DNA from: Lysobacteraceae bacterium 2PB
GTDB lineage: Bacteria > Pseudomonadota > Gammaproteobacteria > Xanthomonadales > Xanthomonadaceae
Assembly (NCBI GenBank): GCA_005502915.1
Contig: SCMT01000006.1
Span: 62,001-126,000, forward strand
DNA: 64,000 nucleotides
Direction: 5' to 3'
The notes under the pieces were generated by a model that saw only the letters and a program-made list of their open reading frames with translations, searched no databases and had not been told where the DNA came from. How positions within the stretch are numbered: position 1 is the first letter of the stretch; each line of letters starts with the position of its first letter. Both the position numbers and the translations under genes were made by a program. Shown here one piece after another: positions 19,032 to 29,098 of the stretch.

Positions 19032-19047
19032 TGGTGGCATGCCACCA
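19032..19047. promoter_or_regulatory. Perfect 16-base palindrome, candidate operator
   Basis: TGGTGGCATGCCACCA is exactly self-complementary. It lies upstream of the XRE regulator gene and near the proposed start of the orphan plus-strand transcript. Binding by the adjacent XRE protein is a reasonable guess only. Confidence 0.45.
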
Positions 19048-19249
19048 TAGATAGCATGTGAATCAGGGAGATAGCGCGAGTTGCTCATGCCCGCTCACCG
19101 GGATTGGCCGCTTCATGCGATTCGCCCATCTTGGCATTGCAGAATGCATCGGTATTCTCACTCCAGCCGGTAGGGACGCTGGCTGCAATACGGAGGTTGC
19201 AAGGGGGGGAACGCACCTGCACGGGTGACGTCAGGATGGTCTTCTCCGG

Positions 19250-19279
19250 GAGCGCGCACTATATGTGCGCGCTCTTTTT
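19250..19279 (+). terminator. Strong rho-independent terminator with no upstream gene on its strand
   Basis: GAGCGCGCAC (19250-19259) pairs perfectly with GTGCGCGCTC (19265-19274) around a TATAT loop and is followed by TTTTTATTT. There is no T-run on the other side, so it acts on plus-strand transcripts only. No plus-strand gene lies upstream of it for more than 10 kb apart from spurious frames. Confidence 0.85.
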
Positions 19280-19447
19280 ATTTGCGCGTCCGGAAAATCC
19301 GCAGACGCCAGCCGCCAATCCAGGCATGCGCGCACCCCCCGCCCAGGGCAGGGGCGAGGCGGGCGTGTAAAGGATGGGCATGCAACGGGAGCGGCGACGG
19401 GCCGCCCGGGTCCCGGGGCCGGGAAGATGCCGATGCCGGTCGCGAGG

Positions 19448-19852
19448 TCAGCCGGTCGTGGCGAGCGCCGCCTGGACCATCAGTGCGACCACGCAGCCGA
19501 TGCCGCCGAACCAGACCAGAGAGCGCAGCAGGTGCTGGTTGGCCAGGTAGAAGACGCCGTGCAGGATGCGGCAGCCGATGAACAGCATCGCCAGCAGGGA
19601 AATCCGGGAGGCATCCACGCCCGCGGCCTGCGCCATCAGCACGCCCGCAGCGAACGGGGCGAAGGCTTCGAAGGCATTGAGCTGCGCGGACACCCCGCGC
19701 TGCACGCGGGGATGGGACTGTTTCGCGGCCCAGCCGCGCGGGTCGCGGTTGTCGTAGCGTTCCCCGGCGGCCTTGCCGATGCCGATCCAGACGTAGGGCA
19801 GAGCGGCGGCGATGAGGATGCACCAGTAGGCGATGGCCAAGACGGACTCCAT
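19448..19852 (-). CDS. MAPEG-family membrane protein
   Basis: This 134-residue protein has four hydrophobic helices. The second-helix region carries RVQRGVSAQLNAFEAFAPFAAGVL, the family pattern where Asn and Glu bind the thiol cofactor, followed by RILHGVFYLANQHLLRSLVWF. MAPEG proteins are membrane-bound eicosanoid/glutathione-type enzymes in eukaryotes; bacterial members are poorly characterised. It lies 88 bases after the PfkB kinase gene on the same strand. Confidence 0.87.
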   Translation of the reverse strand: MESVLAIAYWCILIAAALPYVWIGIGKAAGERYDNRDPRGWAAKQSHPRVQRGVSAQLNAFEAFAPFAAGVLMAQAAGVDASRISLLAMLFIGCRILHGVFYLANQHLLRSLVWFGGIGCVVALMVQAALATTG

Positions 19853-19940
19853 GCGTGTCGGGGGAGCCCGCAGGGTAGCCCATGCGAGACCATCCGTCGG
19901 GGCGTGCAGGCGTATGCCTGACCGCCCCGGGCGCGTCGGG

Positions 19941-20873
19941 TCAGAGCGCGTAGCCGAACTGCTGGCGGAACTGTTCGGCGAACTCTTCGTAGTCGAAGCG
20001 CTGGTTCTGGGTGCCGGGGTGCTCGACCTTCAGCGCGCCCATCAGGTTGCCGATGCGGCCGATCGTCGGCCAGTCGTAGCCCTTCTCGATGCCGAAGATC
20101 AGGCCGGCGCGGAAGGCGTCGCCGCAGCCGGTGGGGTCGGTCACGCGGGTCTCGTGGGCCGGCGGGATGTCGTAGGTCGTGCCGTCGGCGTAGATCTTCG
20201 CGCCGCGCGGGCCCTGCGTGGCGATGTAGGCCTTCACCTTGCCGGCGATGGTCGCCTCGTCCCAGCCGGTGCGTTCCTGCAGCAGGCTGGACTCGTAGTC
20301 GTTCACGGTCACGTAGTCGGCCTGCTCGATGAAGGCGCGCAGTTCCTCGCCGTTGAACAGCGGCATCGCCTGGCCCGGGTCGAACACGAACGGGATGCCG
20401 GCTTCGGCGAATTCGCGGGCGTTCTGGATCATGCCCTCGCGGCCGTCGGGGCTGACGATGCCGAAGGTGACGCCGGGGACGTCCTTCACGTGGTTCTCGT
20501 ACGACCGCATCATCGCGCCCGGATGGAAGGCGGTGATCTGGTTGTTGTCGTGGTCTGTGGTGATGAAGGCCTGGGGCGTGAACAGCTCCGGGATCTCCTT
20601 CACGCGGTCCAGGGTGATGCCCATTTCGGTGAACCACTCGCGGTACGGGCCGAAGTCCGCGCCGACGGTGGCCATCGGGATCGGGTCGCCGCCGAGCAGC
20701 TTCAGGTTGTAGGCGATGTTGCCGGCGCAGCCGCCGAATTCGCGGCGCATGCGCGGCACCAGGAACGAGACGTTCAGGATGTGGACCTTGTCCGGCAGGA
20801 TGTGGTTCTTGAACTGGTCGGGGAACACCATGATGGTGTCGTAGGCCAGGGACCCGCAGATCAGGGCTGCCAT
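19941..20873 (-). CDS. PfkB-family carbohydrate/nucleoside kinase
   Basis: This 310-residue kinase begins LICGSLAYDTIMVFPDQF, has the first PfkB signature FGGCAGNIAYNLKLLGGDP and the second signature DPTGCGDAFRAGLIFGIEKGYDW with the catalytic Asp. The length fits the adenosine kinase/ribokinase group; Xanthomonad homologues are usually called adenosine kinase, but the substrate cannot be read from the sequence. I start it at the ATG at 20873; a longer frame to 21524 runs through the mreB upstream region and lacks similarity. Confidence 0.88.
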   Translation of the reverse strand: MAALICGSLAYDTIMVFPDQFKNHILPDKVHILNVSFLVPRMRREFGGCAGNIAYNLKLLGGDPIPMATVGADFGPYREWFTEMGITLDRVKEIPELFTPQAFITTDHDNNQITAFHPGAMMRSYENHVKDVPGVTFGIVSPDGREGMIQNAREFAEAGIPFVFDPGQAMPLFNGEELRAFIEQADYVTVNDYESSLLQERTGWDEATIAGKVKAYIATQGPRGAKIYADGTTYDIPPAHETRVTDPTGCGDAFRAGLIFGIEKGYDWPTIGRIGNLMGALKVEHPGTQNQRFDYEEFAEQFRQQFGYAL

Positions 20874-22314
<1,441 letters not shown>

Positions 22315-22482
22315 GCGTCTCCGGGACGGGCCGTCCTCCGGCCCGCTCCCAGGTCCCGGGCAGGACGCGTGGTGCCTGCCCGAGGCCGCAACCGGCCTGC
22401 GGCCGCTTGCGCCCGTCGCTCCCGCCGACCGCAGCCATCGCCACGTATCCCCCTCGCCGCGCCCTCATCCCGAACCCCAGAC

Positions 22483-23523
22483 GTGCCTCCCTACGCCGGC
22501 CCCTCCGCACACCGTTCCGAGGACATCGCCGGCACGCTGCGGCTGCTGGTCGCGCTGGCGCTGGCAGTCGCGCTGATGGTGCTCGACCATCGCGGCGGCT
22601 GGCTCGCCACCCTGCGCGGGCACATCGAGATCGTGGCCCAGCCGGTCTGGCGCCTGGCCGGGCTGCCGGCGAAGCTGGGCGACAGCGTGCGCGACGACGC
22701 CGCGACCCGCGCGCGCCTGGCGCAGGAGAACGAAACCCTGCGCAACGCCCTGCTGATCAGCGGTGCGCGCATCGCCCGGCTGCAGGCCTCGGCGGCCGAG
22801 AACGCGCGCCTGCGCGGCCTGCTCGGCGCGGTGGAGCAGGGCGGCCTGGACGTGCAGCTCGCGCCGGTCCTGGACGTGGCCCTCGATCCCACCCGGCAGC
22901 GCCTGCTGCTGGACATCGGCGCGAAGCAGGGCGTGACGGTCGGCCAGCCCGCGCTCGACGCCGGCGGCGTGCTCGGCCAGGTGACCGAAGTGCGCACGTC
23001 GACCGCGACCGTGCTGCTGCTCACCGATCCCGACCACGCCATCCCGGTGGCGGTCTCGCGCAACGGCATCCGCCTGGTCGCCTACGGCCGTGGCGATCGC
23101 CTGGAACTGGCCAACATCCCGACCTCCAGCGACGTGAAGGTGGGCGACCTGATCGTCACCTCCGGCCTCGGCGGCCGGTTCCCGCCCGGGTTCCCGGTCG
23201 GCACCATCACCCACCTGCGCCGCGACGAAAGCCGTGCCTTCCTGGTCGGCGACCTCAAGCCGGCGGCGCAGCTGGATCGCGGCCGCGACGTCCTCCTGCT
23301 GCGCCGTGCGCCAGCCCGTGCGCCGATCGGCCCGGCGCCGGCCGCGACCGCCACCACCGCAGGCACCGAGGCAGTGGGCGCTGCGCCGGGCCAGGCGCCG
23401 GCCACGCCGCCTGCCGGGACCTCCCCCGGGCCCGCCCCCGCTGCGCCATCGCCTGCACCTGCGAGCGCTGCGCCTCCGACATCCCCGCCCACTGCGCCCG
23501 CAGGGCAGGAGCCCGCGCGATGA
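22483..23523 (+). CDS. mreC: Rod shape-determining protein MreC
   Basis: About 346 residues. One membrane helix (LRLLVALALAVALMVL, about 18-33) is followed by a coiled coil (ARLAQENETLRNALLISGARIARLQASAAENARLRGLL) and the periplasmic beta domain (ARVLD-like VLDVALDPTRQRLLLDIGAKQGV, VGDLIVTSGLGGRFPPGFPVG). It links MreB and the wall enzymes. The last 55 or so residues are an Ala/Pro-rich tail. I use the GTG at 22483, after which the sequence reads PPYAGPSA; an ATG start at 22369 adds an unlikely Arg/Pro-rich lead. It overlaps mreD by four bases. Confidence 0.93.
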   Translation: MPPYAGPSAHRSEDIAGTLRLLVALALAVALMVLDHRGGWLATLRGHIEIVAQPVWRLAGLPAKLGDSVRDDAATRARLAQENETLRNALLISGARIARLQASAAENARLRGLLGAVEQGGLDVQLAPVLDVALDPTRQRLLLDIGAKQGVTVGQPALDAGGVLGQVTEVRTSTATVLLLTDPDHAIPVAVSRNGIRLVAYGRGDRLELANIPTSSDVKVGDLIVTSGLGGRFPPGFPVGTITHLRRDESRAFLVGDLKPAAQLDRGRDVLLLRRAPARAPIGPAPAATATTAGTEAVGAAPGQAPATPPAGTSPGPAPAAPSPAPASAAPPTSPPTAPAGQEPAR

Positions 23524-23999
23524 GCCGCGTGCGCCGCCCCTGGCTGTTCCCGGTCACCCTGTTCATGGCCCTGCTGCTCGGCCTGCTGCCGCTGCCGGCG
23601 GTGGTCGCGCCACTGCGCCCGTACTGGCTGGCGCTGGTGCTGGCCTACTGGCTGTTGGAGGACCACGAGCGCGTCGGCCTCGTCACTGCGTTCGTGCTCG
23701 GCCTGCTCGCCGACATCGCCTTCGGCAGCCTGCTCGGTGAGCAGGCGCTGCGTCTGACCGTGCTGACCTTCATCCTGCAGCGCTTCCGCCCGCAGCTGCG
23801 CTTCTTCCCGATGGCGCAGCAGGCGTTCGCGATCGGCGGATTGCTGCTCAACGACCTGGTGATCGCCACGGCCATCCACTTCGTCATCGGCCGTCCGCTC
23901 GACGGCTGGATGCACTGGTGGACGCCGGTGATCGGCGCGGCGCTGTGGCCGCCGCTGTTCGTCCTGCTCGACGGCCTGCGCGTGGGCCGCAAGCATTGA
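23520..23999 (+). CDS. mreD: Rod shape-determining protein MreD
   Basis: This 159-residue inner-membrane protein has about five helices (for example LFPVTLFMALLLGLLPLP and LVTAFVLGLLADIAFGSLLGEQAL). The GLLADIAFGSLLGEQA segment is a family hallmark. It begins in an ATGA overlap with mreC and ends 12 bases before mrdA. It is part of the elongasome with MreBC, PBP2 and RodA. Confidence 0.95.
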   Translation: MSRVRRPWLFPVTLFMALLLGLLPLPAVVAPLRPYWLALVLAYWLLEDHERVGLVTAFVLGLLADIAFGSLLGEQALRLTVLTFILQRFRPQLRFFPMAQQAFAIGGLLLNDLVIATAIHFVIGRPLDGWMHWWTPVIGAALWPPLFVLLDGLRVGRKH

Positions 24000-24011
24000 G
24001 CGCCTGATCGC

Positions 24012-26039
24012 ATGCGCCGCCGCTACATCCGCGATTCCGCGCTGGAGGCCGAGCAGTTCCGCCGGCGCGCCGCGCTGGGGTTCCTCTGCGTGGGCCTGGC
24101 GCTGGCCGGGCTGGCGGCCTGGTACTTCAAGCTGCAGGTGCTGGACCACACCGACTACGCGAAGAAATCGCAGGAAAACCGCGTCAAGCAGCGCCCCGAG
24201 GTGCCGGCGCGCGGCCTGATCTACGATCGAAAGGGCCGCGTGCTGGCCGACAACGTGCCGGCCTACCGCCTCGACGTGGTGCCGGCCGAAGCCGGTGACA
24301 TCGATGCGCTGGTCGCTTCGCTGTCGAAGATCATCGCGCTCACGCCCGAGGACATCGCGCGCTTCCACGAGACGCGCCGCGCCACGCGCAGCTTCCTGCC
24401 GGTGACGCTGCGCCTGAAGATCACCGACGAGGAGGCCGCGCGCTTCGCGGTCGATCGCTGGCGTTATCCGGGCGTCGAGCTGGTGCCCTATCTCACCCGG
24501 CGCTATCCCTACGGCGACCTGTTCGGCCATGTGATCGGCTACGTCGGCCGCGTCGACAAGCGCGACCTGGAAAAGCTGGGCGAGGGCACCGCTGCCTTCA
24601 GCCATACCGGCAAGGCCGGGCTCGAGCGCTACTACGACGACGTGCTGCGCGGCAGGATCGGCTTCGAGCAGATCGAGACGAATGTCGAAGGCCGCATCAT
24701 CGGCAGCCTCGGTCGCATCCCGGCCACGCCCGGCGCGGACCTGCGCCTGAGCATCGATGCCGACCTGCAGCGCGCCGCCAGCATCGCCTTCGGCGACCTC
24801 ACCGGCTCGGCGGTCGCGGTGGATCCGCGCACCGGCGAAGTGCTGGCGATGGTCAGCCTGCCGGCCTACGACCCGAACCTGTTCGTCAACGGCATCTCGC
24901 ACACCGACTACCGCCGTTTCATGGACGACCCGGCGCGTCCGCTGTTCAACCGCAACGTCCTCGGTGGCGTCGCGCCCGGCTCCACGCTCAAGCCGCTGAT
25001 CACCCTCGCCGGCATGGACAGCGGCCTGCGCACCGCCGACGACCGCGTGCTGTCGACCGGCGAGTTCCGCATCCCCGGGCAGAAGCGCGGCTACCGCGAT
25101 TCGCACGGCGGCGGCCACGGCTGGACCGATGCGCGCAAGGCGATCGCCGATTCGGTGAACACCTACTACTACAAGCTGTCGCTGGACATGGGCATCCGCC
25201 GGTTCGACGAATACCTGGCGCTGTACGGCTTCGGCGCGCCCACCGGCATCGACATGTCCGGCGAATCCGGCGGCATCCTGCCGTCCCCGGAATGGAAGGC
25301 GAAGAACGCGAAGAAGCAGGGGCCGTGGTATCTCGGCGACACCGTGATCACCAGCATCGGCCAGGGCTTCTGGAAGGCCACGCCGTTGCAGCTCGCACAG
25401 GGCACCGCCGCGCTCGCCGACGACGGTCGCCTGCGCCGCCCGCACCTGGTGAAGGATCGCCGCGACGATTTCGACAAGCCGTGGACGCCGCTGGAACAGC
25501 CGCCGCCGCGCCTGATCAGCCGCAGTCCGGCGCATCTGCAGGTGGTGCGCGAAGGCATGATCCGCACCGTCCATGGCCCCGGCGGCACCGCGCGCGCGAT
25601 CAGCCACGGCATTCCCTACCTCATCGCCGGCAAGACCGGCACTGCGCAGGTGATCAGCCGGCGCGGCAGCGCCAGCCTCGATCCGAAGAAGCTGCCGATG
25701 CACCTGCGCCATCGCGCGCTGTTCGTCGGCTATGCGCCCGCCGACAACCCGACCATCGCGCTGGCGGTGGTGGTCGAAGGCGGCGGCTACGGCGGCAGTA
25801 CCGCCGCGCCGATCGCACGCAAGATCTTCGATGCCTGGCTGCTCGGCAAGATGCCCGAGGCGCCGGAGCCGACCGCGACGCCAGCGCCTACCGCAGCGCA
25901 GGCCGGGACTGTGCCGGCAACGACCGCGACGCCGCCGAGCCCTGGCGTACAGCAGGCACCTGCCGCATCGCAGAGGACACCTGTCACGCCCGCCGCCCCG
26001 CCGGCTGCACAGCCGCTCCGGACCCCGCCGACGCCATGA
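24012..26039 (+). CDS. mrdA: Penicillin-binding protein 2 (elongation transpeptidase)
   Basis: This 675-residue class B PBP cross-links peptidoglycan during elongation. It has one N-terminal membrane helix (about 18-37), a dimerisation/pedestal region beginning QENRVKQRPEVPARGLIYDRKGRVLADN, and the transpeptidase domain with STLK (active Ser324), SVN (from Ser381) and KTGTAQV (from Lys541). The C-terminal 60 or so residues are an Ala/Pro/Thr-rich tail not needed for the fold, similar in character to that of MreC. It overlaps mrdB by four bases. Confidence 0.97.
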   Translation: MRRRYIRDSALEAEQFRRRAALGFLCVGLALAGLAAWYFKLQVLDHTDYAKKSQENRVKQRPEVPARGLIYDRKGRVLADNVPAYRLDVVPAEAGDIDALVASLSKIIALTPEDIARFHETRRATRSFLPVTLRLKITDEEAARFAVDRWRYPGVELVPYLTRRYPYGDLFGHVIGYVGRVDKRDLEKLGEGTAAFSHTGKAGLERYYDDVLRGRIGFEQIETNVEGRIIGSLGRIPATPGADLRLSIDADLQRAASIAFGDLTGSAVAVDPRTGEVLAMVSLPAYDPNLFVNGISHTDYRRFMDDPARPLFNRNVLGGVAPGSTLKPLITLAGMDSGLRTADDRVLSTGEFRIPGQKRGYRDSHGGGHGWTDARKAIADSVNTYYYKLSLDMGIRRFDEYLALYGFGAPTGIDMSGESGGILPSPEWKAKNAKKQGPWYLGDTVITSIGQGFWKATPLQLAQGTAALADDGRLRRPHLVKDRRDDFDKPWTPLEQPPPRLISRSPAHLQVVREGMIRTVHGPGGTARAISHGIPYLIAGKTGTAQVISRRGSASLDPKKLPMHLRHRALFVGYAPADNPTIALAVVVEGGGYGGSTAAPIARKIFDAWLLGKMPEAPEPTATPAPTAAQAGTVPATTATPPSPGVQQAPAASQRTPVTPAAPPAAQPLRTPPTP

Positions 26040-27133
26040 AGACCTTCGTTCGCTGGCTCTACGACCTGTTCCTGCGCTTCACGCGCACGCTCGACCTGCC
26101 GCTGCTCGGCGCGCTGATCGCGCTGATGGTGGTCGGCCTGATGGTGCTGTACAGCGCCGGCAACGAAAGCCCGCGCCTGGTGATCGCGCAGGGCGTGCGC
26201 TACTGCGTGGGCCTGGGCGCGCTGTGGCTGCTCTCGCGCGTGTCGCCGACGCAGCTGCGCAGCGTCACGCCGCTGGTGTTCGCCGCTTCGCTGCTGCCGC
26301 TGGTCGCGGTGCTGTTCATCGGCGACGGCAAGCACGGCAACCACTGGATCAACCTCGGCGTGTTCTATTTCCAGCCGGCGGAACTGCTCAAGCTCAGCCT
26401 GCCGATGATGGCGGCGTGGTACCTGCAGCAGCAGCGCCTGCCGCCGCGCTTCATGACCGTGGTGACCTGCGGCGTCATCATCGGCGTGCCGACCGGCCTG
26501 ATCCTGCTGCAGCCCGACTTCGGCACCGCGATGCTGGTCGCGTCGAGCGGCGCGTTCGCCCTGTTCCTCGCCGGCCTGCCATGGCGCTGGTTCGCCGTGG
26601 CCGGCGCCAGCGGCGCCGCCATCGCGCCCATCGCCTGGTTCTGGCTGCTGCGCCCGTACCAGAAGGACCGCATCCTCACCTTCCTCGAACCCGAGCGCGA
26701 TCCGCTGGGCACCGGCTGGAACATCATCCAGTCGAAGATCGCGATCGGTTCGGGCCACTGGACCGGCCAGGGCTGGGGCCAGGGCACGCAGTCGCACCTC
26801 GACTACCTGCCCGAGCACACCACCGACTTCATCTTCGCCGTGCTGTCCGAGGAATTCGGCTGGGTCGGCGTCGCCGTGGTGCTCGCGCTGTACGTCTTCG
26901 TCGTCGGCCGCTGCCTGTGGATCGCCAGCGAAGCCCGCGACACCTACTCGCGCCTGCTCGCCGGCGCCCTCGGCCTCGCGTTCTCGGTCTACGTCATCGT
27001 CAACGCCAGCATGATCTCCGGCCTGCTGCCCGTGGTCGGCGTGCCCATGCCCCTGCTCAGCTACGGCGGCACCGCCGCCGTCTCCCTCCTCGCCGGGCTG
27101 GGGGTGGTGATGGCGATGAAGGAGCGGCGCTGA
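26036..27133 (+). CDS. mrdB: Rod shape-determining protein RodA (SEDS glycosyltransferase)
   Basis: This 365-residue polytopic membrane protein polymerises glycan strands together with PBP2. SEDS landmarks are NHWINLGVFYFQPAELLKLSLPMM, QPDFGTAMLVASSG, PERDPLGTGWNIIQSKIAIGSG, LPEHTTDFIFAVLSEEFGWVG and the final GVPMPLLSYGGTAAVSLLAGLGV. The ATG at 26036 lies in an ATGA overlap with mrdA, proving coupling. It is the last gene of the shape operon; I see no terminator just after it. Confidence 0.97.
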   Translation: MKTFVRWLYDLFLRFTRTLDLPLLGALIALMVVGLMVLYSAGNESPRLVIAQGVRYCVGLGALWLLSRVSPTQLRSVTPLVFAASLLPLVAVLFIGDGKHGNHWINLGVFYFQPAELLKLSLPMMAAWYLQQQRLPPRFMTVVTCGVIIGVPTGLILLQPDFGTAMLVASSGAFALFLAGLPWRWFAVAGASGAAIAPIAWFWLLRPYQKDRILTFLEPERDPLGTGWNIIQSKIAIGSGHWTGQGWGQGTQSHLDYLPEHTTDFIFAVLSEEFGWVGVAVVLALYVFVVGRCLWIASEARDTYSRLLAGALGLAFSVYVIVNASMISGLLPVVGVPMPLLSYGGTAAVSLLAGLGVVMAMKERR

Positions 27134-27264
27134 TGGCTGTGTGCGGGATAGAACCGAATTGATGCCAGCCGGCGGCCGATCCGACGCCGCCGTGAACTGT
27201 GCAGGCATGCGTCCTCGTGCAATGAATATCCCAGGCGCCGGGAGGTCCGAGCGCATGGGAGCAC

Positions 27265-28275
27265 ATGACGATGAACGGCATTCTCCGTCTGCTTGCCGCT
27301 TCTGCAGCGCTGTTTGCATCCGGGTGCGCGCACAATCAGCTCCTGCGCTTGGAGACGAAGGATTACGTCGCCACGGCCCAGCATGCCGAAGCGGGAGGGC
27401 GCGCGTTCTACGACGGCATCATCGCCAGCGATCGCGCGCTGTGGGCAGGCTTGCATGCATTCGATGCCAGGTGCACGCCGCGTTCGCTGAGGGAAAGTTA
27501 CTTCAATCCAGAAGGCGCTAGTCGTGGCTTGTGTTCCGCCACGCCGCCGTTCAAGGGGGCGCAGCCTAGCGAGGATATCGACCGCGCCACGTTCGCGAAG
27601 CAATACGCCGCACTGGACTTCGTGGCGAGCTACATCAAGGCGCTGGCGGAAGCATCCACGGATCCCGAACTCAAGGCCGCCGATTCGTTCAAGCAGGCGG
27701 CAGCCGATCTCGATGTGCTGTTCCGCCTGTTCAATGCGGAAAATCCGCTGGACAAGGATGGGGCGGCAGCGATCCAGGAGCTCGTCGGACTGATCGACGA
27801 GCTCGCGCAGGATGCGCGCAGCGCCGCCGAGATCCGCGCGTTGGTCCGAGATCGCGGTCCGCGCGCCGATGCAGCGTTCGCTGCGCTGGGCGAATGGCTG
27901 GTGCGCGATGCGCGCCTGAAGCAGGCCACGGACGGTATGAACCTGTATTTCAACGTACTCCGTGCCGTCGATGGAGGCGCATCCGATGTGGAGCGCGGCC
28001 GCATCATGGAAACGCATTACGCAGGCATCGACGCGCGAGAGGCGGTCGCGCGTCGATACGCCGCCTGCATGGCTGGTGCCGAGGTCGAGCAGCGACGTTT
28101 CTGCGCGCATCCTGAAGCCGGCCTGATGCATCTTGCCGGCCAATCGCATCGCGAACTTGTCGGTCTTGCCGGAGGCAACATGAACGCCAGACAGAAAGCG
28201 CGTTTCATGAAGTTGCAGCGCGCCTACTTCTTCCGGGTCGCTTCGCTGTTCATCGATCTGACCGGAGCGTTCTGA
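27265..28275 (+). CDS. Putative lipoprotein of unknown function
   Basis: This 336-residue protein begins with a lipoprotein signal (ILRLLAASAALFASGC, Cys at about residue 21). The mature part is mostly helical and rich in Ala, Asp and Arg, with several cysteines (CTPRS, LCSATPP, YAACMAG, RFCAHP). I recognise no family. GGGAG precedes two in-frame ATGs at 27265 and 27271; the second has the better spacing. It is followed after 127 bases by a gene for a protein with a Pro/Trp tail, and the two may be a unit. Its base composition is a little less GC-rich than the shape operon. Confidence 0.75.
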   Translation: MTMNGILRLLAASAALFASGCAHNQLLRLETKDYVATAQHAEAGGRAFYDGIIASDRALWAGLHAFDARCTPRSLRESYFNPEGASRGLCSATPPFKGAQPSEDIDRATFAKQYAALDFVASYIKALAEASTDPELKAADSFKQAAADLDVLFRLFNAENPLDKDGAAAIQELVGLIDELAQDARSAAEIRALVRDRGPRADAAFAALGEWLVRDARLKQATDGMNLYFNVLRAVDGGASDVERGRIMETHYAGIDAREAVARRYAACMAGAEVEQRRFCAHPEAGLMHLAGQSHRELVGLAGGNMNARQKARFMKLQRAYFFRVASLFIDLTGAF

Positions 28276-28402
28276 TCCGGCGTATTCCGATCTGAAATGC
28301 GCGATGTCGGCGTGTTCTGGGCCGACGATTTCGATCCACATGCGACGCACGGTGCACTGGCGGGTACCGTCGCGAAAATCGCCATCCGCCAGATCTCGAT
28401 GA

Positions 28403-28957
28403 TTGGTGATGACGATGGATGATTTCATCTCCGCACTGGAAGAGACGGCGATCGCGGTCGCGGCCGTCTCCGGCAAGACAACGAATCCCAAGCTTCAACT
28501 GCAACTCATCGGCGCAAGCCTGCACCTTCGAAACTATGCGATCGCCCTGCGCAAGGGCAGCATTACTTTGCAGGAGGCGGCTTTGCCCATCTGCACGAAG
28601 GAGCTTAGCGACACGCGGAAAGCAGCGGCATCCGCGAAGAACGAATCCGATCACGCGAAAGTTCTCATCGAAGCGAACGAGGCCGTGATCGTGATCGGGC
28701 AGTATGTCGAACCTGCCGGGTTGCAAGCCGCAGGTCTCGAGTCTGCCTTCGCTGCGTCCCGGTCGCTGGGGGGGCTGACGCCGTTGCCGCCGGATCAGTG
28801 GCCGCCGAAGTGGCCACGTTGGCCGAAGCCGCCGCGCGACTGGCCCTTCCCGTTGCCGCCGCGACCGTTCCCGCCACCGCCCTTCCCGTGGCCGCCGCAG
28901 CCCGTGCCGCCCCCGTGGTGGGACAGCGTCGGCTGGGATCGCGACTATTTCCGTTGA
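28403..28957 (+). CDS. Hypothetical protein with proline/tryptophan-rich C-terminal tail
   Basis: This 184-residue protein has a helical N-terminal part (residues 1-115, with many Ala, Glu and Lys) and no signal peptide. Then comes a tail at about 126-172 made almost only of Pro, Trp, Phe and Arg, such as PPKWPRWPKPPRDWPFP and PPPPFPWPPQPVPPPWW, ending DSVGWDRDYFR. No family is recognised. Three in-frame ATGs (28403, 28409, 28415) crowd the start and no clear ribosome site is seen. The tail suggests an extended binding segment, perhaps for SH3-like or cell-wall partners; this is a guess. Confidence 0.65.
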   Translation: MVMTMDDFISALEETAIAVAAVSGKTTNPKLQLQLIGASLHLRNYAIALRKGSITLQEAALPICTKELSDTRKAAASAKNESDHAKVLIEANEAVIVIGQYVEPAGLQAAGLESAFAASRSLGGLTPLPPDQWPPKWPRWPKPPRDWPFPLPPRPFPPPPFPWPPQPVPPPWWDSVGWDRDYFR

Positions 28958-29098
28958 CAGGCAAGTGCTCCGAAACCGGGGTTCTGGAGTGATGCCTCTA
29001 GAGCCCCGGCGTGTCGCGAGATATTCCAGCGACGTGCAGGACACCGCTTTCGTCCTGCCGACTGCCTGCCTCAGCGTGTAAGGAAAACGCGCTGAAGG

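Larger units (their letters stand above)
19000..19283 (+). ncRNA. Candidate small RNA in the gene-free stretch (approximate ends)
   Basis: The 540 bases between the XRE gene and the MAPEG gene hold no convincing protein gene, yet a strong plus-strand terminator ends at 19279. A promoter-like pair TTGAGG (18965-18970), 17 bases, AATATT (18988-18993) would start a transcript near 19000. Within it are short self-complementary stretches: AGCC/GGCT around 19166-19184, GCAA/TTGC around 19185-19200, and CACC/GGTG around 19214-19228. I do not recognise a known RNA family; it does not look like 6S, SRP RNA or tmRNA. The 5' end is a guess. Confidence 0.4.

Noticed and set aside
18908-19283. Known small RNA such as 6S, SRP RNA or tmRNA
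   Set aside because: None of their conserved cores are visible, and the neighbours are not those usually flanking 6S. Left as an unassigned candidate.
19104-19370. 88-residue plus-strand frame in the intergenic region
   Set aside because: It reads through the terminator hairpin, has no ribosome site and no recognisable domain.
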